DNA from: Notolepis coatsorum
Lineage: Eukaryota > Chordata > Actinopteri > Aulopiformes > Paralepididae
DNA length: 64,000 bases
Reading direction: 5' to 3'
Assembly: GCA_963971535.1 (NCBI GenBank)
Contig: OZ020589.1
Span: forward strand, 90,332,683-90,396,682
In this document: positions 53,168 through 64,000 of the stretch, one piece after another
How positions within the stretch are numbered: position 1 is the stretch's first letter
Layout of the letters: each line of letters begins with the position of its first letter
Position numbers and translations under genes: made by a program
The notes under the pieces: model-generated
Told to the model about the DNA's origin: nothing
Database searches by the model: none
Seen by the model: the letters and a program-made list of their open reading frames with translations, nothing else

Positions 53168-53749
53168 TACAGAACTACAATTTCATTAGCCTACACGTTT
53201 TCTCCTGCACAACATTGGGATTGTAAGCTAAAACTGTTTGGTAAACTTTGGTAAACATTAGTCTTCTTGGACCCTTATCTTAGTACTAACACATAAGCAT
53301 AAGCATGCTTAGCTATCATTGATTTATTTATTTTGACTGTATTTTTATGAGATGAACTTCACTCCTTACTGATCTATGATCAGTCATACATGGTCAAGCG
53401 CCTTTATCATGTAAAACCACATGGTGGCAGCATAAATCCTTTAAACTCTGGTAAACCCTTTATTTTAACCACCTATTGCTTCTTTCTTGTTTCTGCTTAT
53501 TTCTGGTGTCTTTTGGTCAGTGGAGACACAAGCCTACTGCAGTTTGGTAAAATCCTAACCACATTGGCCCAGTCACACAGGAAACAAAGAGTAAGAGACC
53601 CCAACTGAAGAGAAGAAGACTGTTCCAGGCAGTGTGTGTTTGTATGGGTTTGAGTGTGTGTGAAAGAGAGCGAGCGAGAATTAATGTGCACCGGAGTGGT
53701 TTGAGTTGATAGCAATAAGATATTGGAGGCCTACCATACACTCACATAG
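53168..53749. other. Non-coding spacer of the inverted duplication
   Basis: A/T-rich, with no recognised gene. A purine run with GAGAGCGAGCGAG is at 53666-53680. Confidence 0.4.
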
Positions 53750-53757
53750 GCTACAGT

Positions 53758-54228
53758 CAGTGTTGTAGTAGAGTCACTAAATCTCAAGTCCGAGTTGAGT
53801 CTCGAGTCCCCAGTGTTTGAGTCCGAGTCACCAAAGAAGAGCCTGAGTCGAGTCCCCATTACCCTAGTCCAAGTCATCAAGGTTGAGTCCACTCCACTCA
53901 ATCAAAGAGCTGACGTACAAATAAAAAAAGGTCTACATTAAACATAAATGACACAGCGGTCACCGTTTCAAAGGGAGTTAATTTACTTTGTGACACAATA
54001 GCCAAACAAATGCACTAGCCATCAATATCTTATGCCAAATGATAGGGCCTATTACAAAATAAAAATAAAAAAAAGGATTTACCAATTAACAAGTCAGAGT
54101 CCTCACCTGCACCTCCCGAGTCCTTATGCAGTCAATGCTAGAGTCCAAGTCCGAGTCATCAGTGCTCAAGTCCAAGTCGAGTCATGAGTCCTGAAAATCA
54201 GTCCAGTACCTCGAGTCCTACAACACTG
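53758..54228. mobile_element. hAT MITE with perfect 8-bp duplication
   Basis: Terminal inverted repeats CAGTGTTGTAG / CTACAACACTG. Target duplication GCTACAGT lies at 53750-53757 and 54229-54236. The interior is made of GAGTCC/AAGTCCGAGTC-type repeats. No coding capacity. It is the uninterrupted partner of 52282-52960. Confidence 0.9.
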
Positions 54229-54236
54229 GCTACAGT

Positions 54237-54577
54237 AACAACATAGACACGAGCTCAGAAGTATACTCAACACACCAGTAATGTTCATGAGGGAGGGGGG
54301 GGGGGGGGAATAAGCCAATGCGTGTCCTTCAGGCAGTTCCGAAATGAGGAATAGATTTGTTTCATTATCTATTATTATATGACATTATATCATTGTTTAG
54401 TTCTGGACTTAAAGGAGCAGTTCACAATTAATAAAAAACATTTCCCCCCTTACCTGAAGTGCTATCTATCCATTGATAGTTTCGATCTGGCGTCACTCCA
54501 ATACAAGGCTATTCGTTGTAGACTATCTTGAGTAACCGGGTCATGGTTTTCAAATGTATTTATTTGCCTTCACCTAC
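54237..54577. other. Right arm of the inverted duplication, then unique sequence
   Basis: 54237-54365 is the inverted match to 52139-52270, with a G-run where the left arm has a C-run. 54366-54577 has no recognised feature. Confidence 0.6.
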
Positions 54578-54912
54578 CAGTGAGTTACAGAGCTATGCCT
54601 CCAGCTACCAGTGAATTACAGAGCAATGCCTCCAGCTACCAGTGAATTACAGAGCTATGCCTCCACCTATACCAGTGAGTTAGAGCTATGCCTCCACCTA
54701 CCAGTGAGTTAGAGCTATGCCTCCACCTACCAGTGAATTACAGAGCTATGCCTCCACCTACCAGTGAGTTAGAGCTATGCCTCCACCTACCAGTGAGTTA
54801 GAGCTATGCCTCCACCTACCAGTGAATTACAGAGCTATGCCTCCACCTACAGTGAGTTATATGCCTCCACCTACCAGTGAATTACAGAGCTATGCCTCCA
54901 CCTACCAGTGCA
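54578..54912. repeat. Minisatellite, 28-33 bp units
   Basis: About ten copies of CTACCAGTGA(A/G)TTA(CA)GAGCTATGCCTCCAC. Units alternate between a long (ATTACAGAG) and a short (GTTAGAG) form. Confidence 0.9.
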
Positions 54913-54929
54913 TTTTAATGTTAATGTCG

Positions 54930-55014
54930 ACGGCTCATATCGCTGCGATCGCGGACTGAGCGCTTCAGGCTGTCCTTTGTCCCCACAGCCATCAGACTGT
55001 TCAACACCATTATG

Positions 55015-55051
<37 letters not shown>

Positions 55052-55117
55052 ACCTCTCTCACCCCCCCCCCCCCCCCCCCCCCCACCTCACTCTCTTCTC
55101 TTCATGACCTGGGCAAG

Positions 55118-55150
<33 letters not shown>

Positions 55151-55400
55151 TTGGGACAATGTGCAATTCATTTTAAATTTGTATACTGTCATTTATATAG
55201 CAATTTGATTATTTGACTTAACACTGTGCAATAGTGCTCACCATTTATTTTATTTAATTCATTGTAACTTTTTACTTCAGCGCTGACCTTCATTGTTTGT
55301 TTGTTGTATTGGTTGTCCTTTTTATCGCTCTCTATTGTCTATCAACTGACTGTGCTGCACTGGATACCTGCATTTCCCCAAGGGGATTAATAGTAAGTAA
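54930..55400 (+). mobile_element. CR1/L2/Rex1-like LINE, 3' end only
   Basis: Translates at its start as RFRLSFVPTAIRLFNTI, the conserved C-terminus of ORF2 in this LINE group. The 3' UTR follows and ends TTTCCCCAAGGGGATTAATAGTAAGTAAGTATC before a TATC array, a standard tail for these LINEs. C-runs (55016-55149) interrupt the UTR. 5'-truncated. Confidence 0.75.
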
Positions 55401-55615
<215 letters not shown>

Positions 55616-55949
55616 AATGTATGACAATATTTTTCCTTAAACATTTTACCAACATTTTAGAAAGTGGATTCTCTGAAGTGAATTACAGTAAGCCATGTCT
55701 AATACAAATAGAAGAAGTATGTATAGCGGAGATGCAATCTTCCCAGGGAAAACCAGGAAAAGTTTAGTTGAAGTGGCTTGGTGGCGATAGCCGGTAAACC
55801 AGCTAGTAGCAGTGCATTGCAGTAGTCGAGGTGAGACATGACTGTGTTGATTGCAGGAGGAGTTGAGTGGCTTCTTTTGTCAGGAAGGGGCGATCCTTCT
55901 GACGTTACTCAGGAAGAATCTGCAGGTTTCTGGTTGTTGAGGCGAGCTA
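55616..55949. other. Non-coding stretch
   Basis: No gene recognised. It may include the diverged upstream part of the LINE that follows. Confidence 0.4.
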
Positions 55950-56090
55950 TGATTCAAAGCTGGACATTTGTTTAATGAAGTAGACTGTGAGCATGACTGT
56001 GAAGAGCCTCTCCTGGCGACTGCTATGAGCAAAATGAAGGGCCTGCCACCAGGGCCGCCTCAGGGGGTGTGCGAGCAGTGCGGTCGCACA

Positions 56091-56163
56091 GGGCCTCGCG
56101 GGAAGGGGGCCTCGCACATTTTTTTTTTCTTTTTTGCGATGCCCCCTTCCCGCGAGGCCCTTT
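56091..56163. repeat. Perfect hairpin near the hAT left end
   Basis: GGGCCTCGCGGGAAGGGGG and its exact reverse complement CCCCCTTCCCGCGAGGCCC flank a T-rich loop. It is a 19-bp stem that could fold in DNA or RNA. Confidence 0.85.
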
Positions 56164-56875
56164 TTCACACAGACCTAAAATCTAGTTTGCTTATATGCTT
56201 ATATAATTCACATTAGACACGTTTGTAGAATGTGTCTGACTTGTTCCTGGCTCTGAGGCTCTGCAGGCAGCTCTGAGGCTCTGCAGGCAGCAGAATTGGT
56301 TTCAATGAGGGGAGGGTTACAGGTAAGGTAGCATCTGTTGAGTTCATTGTGTGTGTCTGTGTGCGTGCCGGGGGGGGGGGGGGGGGGGGGGGCGTGAACC
56401 GACTCATTGCCAGACGTGAGCGATTCGACTCACGCTCACTGCAATGAATCGGCTCTTATGAACGAGTCGCTCATGACCGACCCATCACTAGCGTCTGACT
56501 ATTTCGCGCGTGCAGCATTGGAGGTTATGGCAGCCAAGATGAAGAGGACATCGTTCGGCAGATGGACTGAAGATGAAAGTTGTTGCATGTTAGACAGTTC
56601 AGTCAGGCTAGCCATCCCGCTAAAGACAGGGACAGCTAGTTAGCTTTAGCTACGTTATAATATTGAGTGCTAACGTGTGGTTCAGTCGGGATATAGCCAT
56701 GATGATGTCGGCTAGTAGCTAGCTTAGCTAAAGGCTAACTAGCGTGCAGCATTGTTATGCCAAGATGAAGAGGATGGTCGTTCGGCAGATGAACTTCGTC
56801 AACTCCACGCGGTTGTCTCCATCCTCTTGGACGTTTGGTGAGTTTTAATGCACTCTATTCTATTCCCGCCGTGGA

Positions 56876-56925
<50 letters not shown>

Positions 56926-57219
56926 GAGCCAAACGGGCCGACTAGCTGTTGTAGTAGTAGCTAACGGTGTGTGGCCTGGTGTCAGCACCTGGTGTGAGCA
57001 AGGTGAGCTTGGTGTTTCATTATGAGAATATCTAGAGTCCATGCTCAAGTCGGCTATAGTCCGTGAGGGACTTGTTGCCGGCACCACTATGGTAAACACC
57101 ACTCTGTAGTGGGACGTGTATTGCCTTCTTTTTCCCTTCTCTCTTCGTATGAGAAGAGGAAAACGCAGCGGCTGTCTGAAGTGTTGGCCTGTATTGCTTT
57201 TCTCACGTTGTACAGTTTT

Positions 57220-57420
57220 TCAGTGGTAGCCGCATAGCTTGCTTCTGCGTTAGCTAATGGTTAGCGATAGCCGGGTTGAGCTAACTGTTAGCCAGTTAGC
57301 TGTTTAGCTACGACGTTAGCTGCCGGCTGCGCTCGGCTGGGAACGTTAGTTTGATGCTATCAGTTAGCCTAGAGTTAGCTGTTAGCTTGTGCTACGACCA
57401 TTGACATTAGCCGTGAGAAT
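57220..57420. promoter_or_regulatory. GTTAGC/GCTAGC-rich patch inside the hAT
   Basis: More than ten TTAGC or GCTAAC motifs lie in both orientations, in CpG-bearing sequence. Possibly transposase-binding or promoter sequence; function unknown. Confidence 0.3.
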
Positions 57421-58061
57421 AGCAGGGGGCCCTGGCACTCTGACTACGACATCATCTTTGACAGAAGATGTAGTCGGGCCTGCACCATGACAAGGCCCCG
57501 GCCATAGCTTCTTTTTGTCCCGCCAGCGAGAGGCCTTTCGTCAACATGGAGACCTGTGTTGCGGCCTTTCGCCCTGCGTTCCTTGGTGCACGTAAGATGT
57601 CCATTGGACATTACCCCACTCTTCCTTCCTTCCCCTCCCGAATGTTTTGTTAATAACGATGTTTTTTTCCAGGCAAAACATATGTTACTTCACAACATTT
57701 GGAGATACGACATGTGCTGTGTGTGAATTGTCTTGGTCGTTTGTGTAGCTTGGGTAGCGTTGGCCAAAGCTGTGTGTGGCCTGGTGTCAGTACCTGGCTA
57801 CTCTATTTGCAGTTAGCCTATTTAGCTGATGTCGGCCATTGGCTCCTTGATACTTTGTTTTCTCTGGTATAGACCCTCTTCTCTTTGGATTTAAGTGTTG
57901 ATCTTTGTCCTTTTGGATCTATGTATATTCATGTTGCCTTTGTGAAGTTATCTTTTCCTTCTGTTTTGTTCTTCCATTAAAAGTTGAATATCCTTTAGGG
58001 GCTCATCTTTGCTTATCTCTCTCTCATACATGCTCTCTCTCTCTAACACACAAACACACAT

Positions 58062-58122
<61 letters not shown>

Positions 58123-58279
58123 AACACACACAGTCTGCCTATGGCGGCCTTTCTCGATGGCTAGGCTGTGCTCGCTGAGTCTGTACACCTAGTCAAGGAT
58201 CTTCAGTCACAGTGCTCAGGTATTCTGCCACTGTGTACTCTCTGTTTAGGGCCAAATAGCATTTCAATTTCTTTCCAAT

Positions 58280-58369
<90 letters not shown>

Positions 58370-58779
58370 ACATATTGACTGTAGAACAGGGGCGCTCTCT
58401 CGCTCTCTCTCTTGCTATATGTTGACTGTATCATGCCCAGCCTCGGGCAGCGCTATTATTTAAGAATATGTTGACTGTATGAAAAAAAAAAAAAAAAAAA
58501 TTATATATATATATATATATTTTTTTTTTGTACCTTTTTTTACCTTTTGGGGGGGGGGGGGGGGGGGGGGGGGCCTCGCGTTTAAATCTCGCACAGGGCC
58601 TCGCATTTCTCCCAGGCGGCCCTGCCTGCCACCACGTTTTTCTTTGAGCCTATTACTCCTAATGCAGTTTTTAATATGTTGGTGTCTATTGATACCAGAA
58701 AGTCGACTGGGGAGGACAACTTGGACCCTTACTTTCTTAAATTAACTGCTCCTGTAATCACAGAGCAAATAACGTATAT

Positions 58780-59224
58780 ATATATATATATATTTTTTTT
58801 TTGTCCACTTTTTCTCCCATTTTCTATTTTTCTCCCATCCCAATTTCTTGCCCCCCACAAGCCGGCTGCAATGTGGACTAAGTCATACATAGCACGAGTC
58901 CCCTCCGATACTCGAGGTAACAGCAGTCGCATCTTTTCACCTGCACGGCGCGATCTTTCAGCGTCAGGGGTCTGCACTTTGGAGGGGGCCGCCCCCATCG
59001 CTTCCTGATTCTACTGCGCAGGCGCACCAACCGACCTGTAGGAGTCGCTGTCCACAACGCCCGATCCCCACCCATCAGTTTCCCACCCCCTAATACTGCC
59101 AATGTGTATTAGTACGGACGACCAGCTAAACTGAAAGCAATGTGGAGCGCTGGGCTCGAACAGGCGAACCCAGCGTCTCCAGTATTTGTGGTGAGCGCCT
59201 TGCCCACTGCACCACGTAGCCGCC
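58780..59224 (-). mobile_element. tRNA-derived SINE
   Basis: A 14-bp duplication CAAATAACGTATAT lies at 58766-58779 and 59225-59238. On the minus strand the head GGCGGCTACGTGGTGCAGTG (A box) is followed by TGTTCGAGCCC (B box, 59152-59162), and the tail is A/T-rich. It is inserted in the LINE reading frame. No functional tRNA is implied. Confidence 0.85.
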
Positions 59225-59258
59225 CAAATAACGTATATTTTTTATCTCTCTATATTAA

Positions 59259-60164
59259 CACATCCTGCGCCATTCACGTCGTACGACGGGTTTCAAGTTC
59301 ATGCAAATTCTGCCAATAACGGCGTACGACGTGTTTCAAGTTCATATTTCATATTTTCGTCATGGTATTCATATTTCACTCACGGAGCCTTGTCATATGC
59401 TGCGGGAGCCATCACAACTCTGCAACGCTTCAATACTGCCACCTGGTGGCTGATCGGCAAGTTGCAACCGGAAGTGGATCTCTTGTGATACCGGTGCGTC
59501 TCCCTATTCCGTCCGGCCACTCGTTTATCGTCCCTGGACTCAAGACACACACCGTGGATATGAATCTTTGCCATAACTCAATAATCCACATGATTTGGGC
59601 GTATATTAGTATTATACAAACCGGAACTGGATCTCATCGATCCACATCACATAAGTGAATTTCAGCGTTTTTCTTTATCATTTTCGATACAAACTGCTCT
59701 GATCTATATATCAACCATACTACATAAATCATTTAACGTCGGTCACGGAATTATAAACGACCCCCCCCCCCCCCCCCCCCCTCCGTTCACCCGCGGATGA
59801 TCAGTCATAACGCTTAGGACCATGTACAGTTGAAATTTTTTATATAACGTTGATCGTATCAAACGGCATTTGATAATCTAATATATGCATTTATGTCTAT
59901 ATCTCACGTTCTTGGAAATACTGCAGAAAACGATAAAAACATATTTATACTCTAGACGGTATTTTCGTATGAATGTGTGAATAAAAAGTAAAACGTTCCT
60001 ACATCCTGAACGATAGCTAATCGATGTTGAATGGGCCATAGTAATGTCAATTTAGCAATACAATTAAAAAAGTTATAGCCCTGCAAAGAAGGTGAACATC
60101 TCCATAGACTTACAGTACTGGCAGAGAATGGTTTAGGATGATCAAAGTGGTGGCAGAGAATGTG
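59259..60164. mobile_element. TTAA-flanked non-autonomous DNA transposon, copy 3
   Basis: TTAA at 59255-59258 and 60165-60168. Ends CACATCCTGCGCC versus CACATTCTCTGCC are imperfect inverted repeats. The interior matches 18141-19089 in reverse orientation. Joining the flanks at one TTAA restores the LINE codons on both sides. No transposase. Confidence 0.85.
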
Positions 60165-60965
60165 TTAACAGGCATAGTTCCCAGTATTTGTAAAATGGCC
60201 CATGTCTCTCCTTTGCATAAAGGTGGAGACAGAACTGACCTGAACAATTATCGTCCAATTTCCAAGTTGTCCTCCTTAGCTAAAATCCTGGAATCACTAG
60301 TGAATAACCAACTCAAAACATTTCTCTCTAATAACTCTATTCTAAGCCCCCATCAATCTGGTTTCAGAGCCAACCATAGTACAATCTCAGCCACCACTTT
60401 AATTATAAATTATATTGTTTATGCATTGGACAAAAATAAACATTGTGCTGCCCTATTTATAGATGTATCCAAAGCATTTGATACGGTTGATCATTCTCTT
60501 CTGTTGAATAGACTGCATAGTGACTGCATTGTTTGCGGTTGGTTCCAGAACTATTTATCAGGCAGAAACCAATGTGTGAAAGTGGGCAAAACCCAGTCAG
60601 AATGTTTGCCCATTACAAAAGGTGTTCCACAAGGATCGATCTTAGGCCCTGTTTTATTTACTATTTATATTAATGATATTATTCTGTCCTTGAAGGGCTG
60701 TCAAGCCCATTTATATGCGGATGACACAATTATCTATTGTACAGCAGATTCTGTACAATTAGCTACTGACAACTTACAACATGCATTTAATGCTCTGCAA
60801 GATAACCTTATAGGCCTTAAGCTTGTATTAAATGCAAGCAAAACTAAATTCATGGTGTTCTCCCGGGCCAGAAATATAGATCAAAATTATTTACCTATAT
60901 TGACTAGAAATGGGTCTGATATAGAAAGGGTAACTGAATATAAATATCTTGGAATCTGGCTTGAT

Positions 60966-61690
60966 CAGGGACGTGCACAGGACTTTAGAGGGGCAGGTGC
61001 TCAAAGGCTGAAAAGGGCACTACATACCTGTGAGTCTTTTAATCGAGCGCGCGTAGCGTGCAAGCCCGATTTTTAAGGGCCCTTTTCGGGCGGGAGGGCC
61101 CCCTTTTTATGCTTTTTGGGGGGTTTTGGTGATCAAATATTGAATATTGAACTATAATAATCAGTGCAGGAGCTCACTTATCCTTGAAAGACACTTTTAT
61201 CACTGACTTAAAAGGCGCATACATCTCCGTAAATGTTCAGGGGGGAGGGAATAAGTGCTTACCCTACAGACCCCAAGAAGTGCTGTATATTCTGTATTGT
61301 TTAATATAAATGCATTTTTTATTCCAATCCCGATTTGTATTTGAGATTCCCAAATCCCATCGGACTTGACTTCTTCGTGTCCCTCAATGAGTGTAATACC
61401 GGCATTCAACTGTATGCGCCACAGTGGTTTCTCTCATCATCATTAATCACCACCCATGCTATGCATAAAATATATAGGTCCGCGGAGAGGCACGCTGAGG
61501 AGGCCATGCAAACTGCAATGGAATATGGGGCATCTCTCTCTCTTTACCTAATATTTTGAATCTATCCTGACATTTTTCAGTTGGAAGGGCAGTCTATATG
61601 CATAACGCTAAAAGAAAATGGCACTTTTTTATGAGGCTCAAAAGGGCAGGTGCTCAAGCACCCCTTGGGCTCTATGTGTGCACATGCCTG
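60966..61690. mobile_element. Non-autonomous hAT element
   Basis: Ends CAGGGACGTGCACAG and CTGTGTGCACATGCCTG-type (imperfect inverted repeats). An 8-bp duplication GGCTTGAT / GGCTCGAT (one mismatch) lies at 60958-60965 and 61691-61698. It interrupts the LINE between IWLD and DTFLF. The GGGGCAGGTGCTCAA motif appears near both ends (about 60990 and 61640). No coding capacity. Confidence 0.8.
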
Positions 61691-62024
61691 GGCTCGATGA
61701 TACATTTTTGTTTAAATATCATATAAGCAAACTTGCCAGTAAATGGAGGCAAAAAATGTGTTTCCTGTACATAGATCTAGTTTCCCAATGATGTGTAGAA
61801 AGAGGGTTATTGAAGCAGTCTTTCTATCTGTCTTGGATTATGGAGATGTGATTTATAGAAATGCTGCCCCTTCGACTCTCAAACCACTAGATTCTGTTTA
61901 TCGTTCTGTTCTTAGATTTATCACTGGTGACAGATATGATACACACCACTGCATCTTATATGAGAAAATGGGTTGGTCTTCTCTGGCAGATAGGCGAAAT
62001 CAACATTGGTATTTATTTATCCTT

Positions 62025-62573
62025 TTTTTTTTTTTTTTACTTTATTGCCAACAGCAATACAATATGACAGTACAGACAAAATAAAATAAAGTAAACACTT
62101 AAAAATAAATAACCTTGAGATTGGGTCCCTCCTCCAAAGCATTCCCGCCTACACAAATATACCTACACATTTCCACCTCTATATAATACATACCCATAAT
62201 AAATACACACAATTATTTCCCTCCATCCTGTCTCAAAGCAGTGTGTCCCAAGCCTACCCAAGATAGCTAGTAATTTCTTCAGCTGTAGCTGGGCTGTCAT
62301 GTGTTCCATCATATATAACTTTCTGTATCCATTGAGCAATCGTGGGGGGCTCAGGTTTCATCCAATTAATAGTAATAATTTGTTTTGCAATCATCAATAA
62401 GATAATGTAGTATATAGTACTGATCCGTGTCCAACACTCGTTCACGCTGTATTTCTAACAGAAACAACATTGGGTCCATGGGAATGTCCGTTTCCAATAT
62501 TTTCTCCATTTCTTCTTTTATATCATTCCAAAACGTCCGTATTATTGGGCAGTTCCAGAATGTGAGTACGATC
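62025..62573 (-). mobile_element. 5'-truncated L1-like LINE fragment
   Basis: A perfect 18-bp duplication TGGTATTTATTTATCCTT lies at 62007-62024 and 62574-62591. A T-run at the left is the minus-strand poly(A). The minus strand encodes the ORF2 C-terminus (FWNCPIIRTFWNDIKEEMEK, then IITINWMKPEPPTIAQW) with a frame change between. Classic target-primed insertion. Confidence 0.85.
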
Positions 62574-62602
62574 TGGTATTTATTTATCCTTAAGGCCATT
62601 AA

Positions 62603-62732
62603 CACTTTCAGTGCCCAGCAGGGGGCGCACATTTAGTGCTTGAATGCCCACCATCCACTTCAATGTTAGCATTAATATCGCCTAATCTATGTTTTAAATT
62701 ATGGCTATGTGTCTAATCTGCCCGTCGCTTAT
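62603..62732. mobile_element. TTAA element, left part only (related to copy 1)
   Basis: TTAA at 62599-62602 is followed by CACTTTCAGTGCCC. The block AATATCGCCTAATCTATG...TAATCTGCCC is nearly identical to 13830-13885. It is cut at 62733 by an LTR; the remainder, if present, is outside the window. Confidence 0.75.
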
Positions 62733-64000
62733 TGTAACTGAGGGGTACAATTCCCTGACTGTATTAAATAAGTATGGTATCATTAAACCACTACTGTCTT
62801 ATGTACATTACTACTGGCCATACAGTACACAGGTATATCAGATGAACACTTCCCACAATGACACGGTTCCACACAAAACTGGGTTATAATAATATTTATT
62901 AGCAGCAATGATAGTATATAACAATACTTTACGTAGGGTCGCGCTTATAAGGCGAAAGAATGTGCGTGAGTAAATCAATAACGTAAGTCCATTATCATAT
63001 TACGCAGGAGATAATGAATACCACCTGTATCTTAGGAATTATATCTATGGTACACTAGTAAGGCAGCGGGAGATACTGGTAGGGTCCCTCCGGTTGTAAG
63101 CCAGCAAGGGGAGAGGATTTGTCGGTAGCAGAGTCTGGGTCAACGAAGAATAGGGAGACTCCAAGTACAGGAGACGGTGCAATAATCTCTTGATCCGCAG
63201 ACGAATAACAGCTGTTCTCCGGCATGCAGCTCCGCATGGAAGAAAGCTAGCCAGCCTCAGGCTTCTTAGAGGCGGGCTCGACGTTGCTCCTCACAGGGTA
63301 AATCCCACACAATTGTGGGTGTAGACGATTCTCCGCTCCATCAGTTACAGGACCAAAGCAAATATAATCCAGCCGAAAAGGGCTATGTAGTCGTCGGGTA
63401 GGTTATCCAGTGTACATGTCCACACGGTCCTCGTCTAGGGCTCCTCGGGTGAAGGCGCCAGGGTAAGCTGCCCAGCCTGGATAAGCACACTAGCTGGTAC
63501 GAGGAAACGTTGGTGATGCTGGTCACTGTAGAACGGTAGCCGCACGATACACTATACATAAATAGACTATTACTGAATTAATAGAATAGGTCGAACTCGA
63601 CGGTACAGCGTTAAACTCTGATACTTCAGTTATTAATTCGCACGCGGTCTCAATGCTCTATTTGGGGCCAAACAGGCCTTACTTCACCGCACGTTGTATC
63701 GTGGGTGAGGCTTCACTTGGGTAACTCGAACTAGGTTAACTAACTGCTGTATTCACCTGCGCCGTATTTATACGTTAGGTGAACAAACTAGTACCAGCCT
63801 TATTCCTGTCTCGTATTCTTGCGCAGAGCCGTTCATGTCCAGGCATGTCTTTGGCGGTGACTTTGAACTAGACCTTGGGGGTATGGCAGTGGCGCCTAAG
63901 GGACCGCTGTCCAATAAGAGAACGAAATATTATGGTCTGTACTAGGTAAAGGGATATTCCGTGTATATGTACAAGGAATACACAAGGGATATCAAACGAT
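62733..64000 (-). repeat. BEL-family LTR running off the window
   Basis: Starts TGTAACTGAGGGGTACAATT, the same first bases as the LTRs at 29118 and 35700. It follows them with many differences to ACAAGGAATACACAAGGGATAT at the window edge, about 1.27 kb of an expected 1.43 kb. Whether it is a solo LTR or the end of a whole element cannot be seen. The minus-strand open frame at 63055-63237 is not a gene. Confidence 0.8.

Larger units (their letters stand above)
56050..58624. mobile_element. hAT element, 2.6 kb, no transposase recognised
   Basis: Ends CAGGGCCGCC and GGCGGCCCTG are inverted repeats. A perfect 8-bp duplication CCTGCCAC lies at 56042-56049 and 58625-58632. Near the left end is a perfect hairpin (about 56091-56163). 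The interior has CT-repeats (56878-56922, 58060-58118, 58280-58366), G-runs (56371-56392, 58549-58573), a TTAGC-rich patch (57220-57420) and a duplicated GATGAAGAGGA/TCGTTCGGCAGATG block (56510-56575, 56742-56795). No transposase motif is found, so it is probably non-autonomous. Confidence 0.8.
55950..62598 (+). pseudogene. CR1/L2/Rex1-like LINE ORF2 split by six nested insertions
   Basis: LINE segments: about 55950-56049, 58625-58779, 59225-59254, 60165-60965, 61691-62024 and 62574-62598. Removing each insertion and one copy of its target duplication keeps the ORF in register at the four central joins. Motifs in order: FFFEPITPNAV, STGEDNLDPYFLKL, HVSPLHKGGD, NNYRPISKLSSLAKILE, HQSGFRANHST, LFIDVSKAFDTVDH, GVPQGSILGPVLFTIYIND, LYADDTIIY and YKYLGIWLD, then VLDYGDVIYRNAAPS and RFITGDRYDTHHCILYEKMGW. 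A frameshift or stop occurs around 61700-61790. The endonuclease part is not seen. The left limit is uncertain. Confidence 0.75.

Noticed and set aside
54578..54912. CRISPR-like array
   Set aside because: Repeats are contiguous minisatellite units without spacers, in a vertebrate-type context.
56395..56495. Second nested hAT MITE (ACCCATCACTA end)
   Set aside because: One end-like motif is present but no matching inverted end or 8-bp duplication was found.
57905..58463. Leu/Ser-rich membrane-like proteins
   Set aside because: Translations of CT dinucleotide runs within a hAT element.
59150..59220. tRNA gene
   Set aside because: A and B boxes are present, but flanking target duplication and tail show a SINE; the cloverleaf is not supported.

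Overview
The window looks like a stretch of a teleost fish genome made almost entirely of transposable elements (TEs). The evidence is the mix of families: BEL/Pao, Ty3/gypsy and Ty1/copia LTR elements, L1-like and CR1/L2/Rex1-like LINEs, tRNA-derived SINEs, hAT and TTAA-target DNA elements, long simple repeats, and introns with vertebrate-type splice sites inside a transposon. I recognised no host gene, rRNA, tRNA gene or CRISPR array. The species cannot be named from this sequence.

Layout. 64-4223: a BEL/Pao element on the minus strand, with 446/444-bp LTRs and an ATTAT target duplication, deleted for protease, reverse transcriptase and the integrase core. ~5380-11729: a near full-length L1-like LINE (+) with an intact 1256-aa ORF2 but a broken ORF1. 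11730-12900: a decayed hAT with a BED-finger transposase (-). 13022-13732: a Ty1/copia tail plus LTR. 13764-14700 and 18141-19089: two TTAA-flanked non-autonomous DNA elements. 14701-15111: a cysteine-rich exon (-). 19253-27512: a complete-looking Ty3/gypsy element (-) with 1.2-kb LTRs and a tRNA-Lys-type primer site. 28969-41815: an old L1-like LINE (-) whose 3' part is split by a second BEL/Pao element, 29118-37134 (-), with nearly identical 1.44-kb LTRs, a tRNA-Tyr primer site and no integrase core. 42093-42426: a small hAT with a perfect 8-bp duplication.

42577-51678 is the most interesting unit: a ~9.1-kb two-gene DNA transposon of ISL2EU type. A 491-aa THAP-DDE transposase (+, two exons) converges on a 578-aa SWIM/YqaJ-nuclease/PHD protein (-, four exons). 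The starts lie just inside matching inverted ends that carry CRE- and YY1-like sites. Every exon junction I could trace keeps frame, and a 3.4-kb CR1/L2-like LINE sits in the transposase intron, so both proteins may still be encoded.

51679-54400 holds a large inverted duplication built around a hAT MITE. 54578-55620 holds a minisatellite, a LINE 3' end and a TATC array. 55950-62600 is one CR1/L2/Rex1-like LINE interrupted by six later insertions (hAT, SINE, TTAA element, hAT, L1 3' fragment, TTAA element). The last of these is itself cut by a BEL-family LTR that runs off the window at 64000. Exact target duplications allow the LINE frame to be traced across the nest and give a relative order of insertion.
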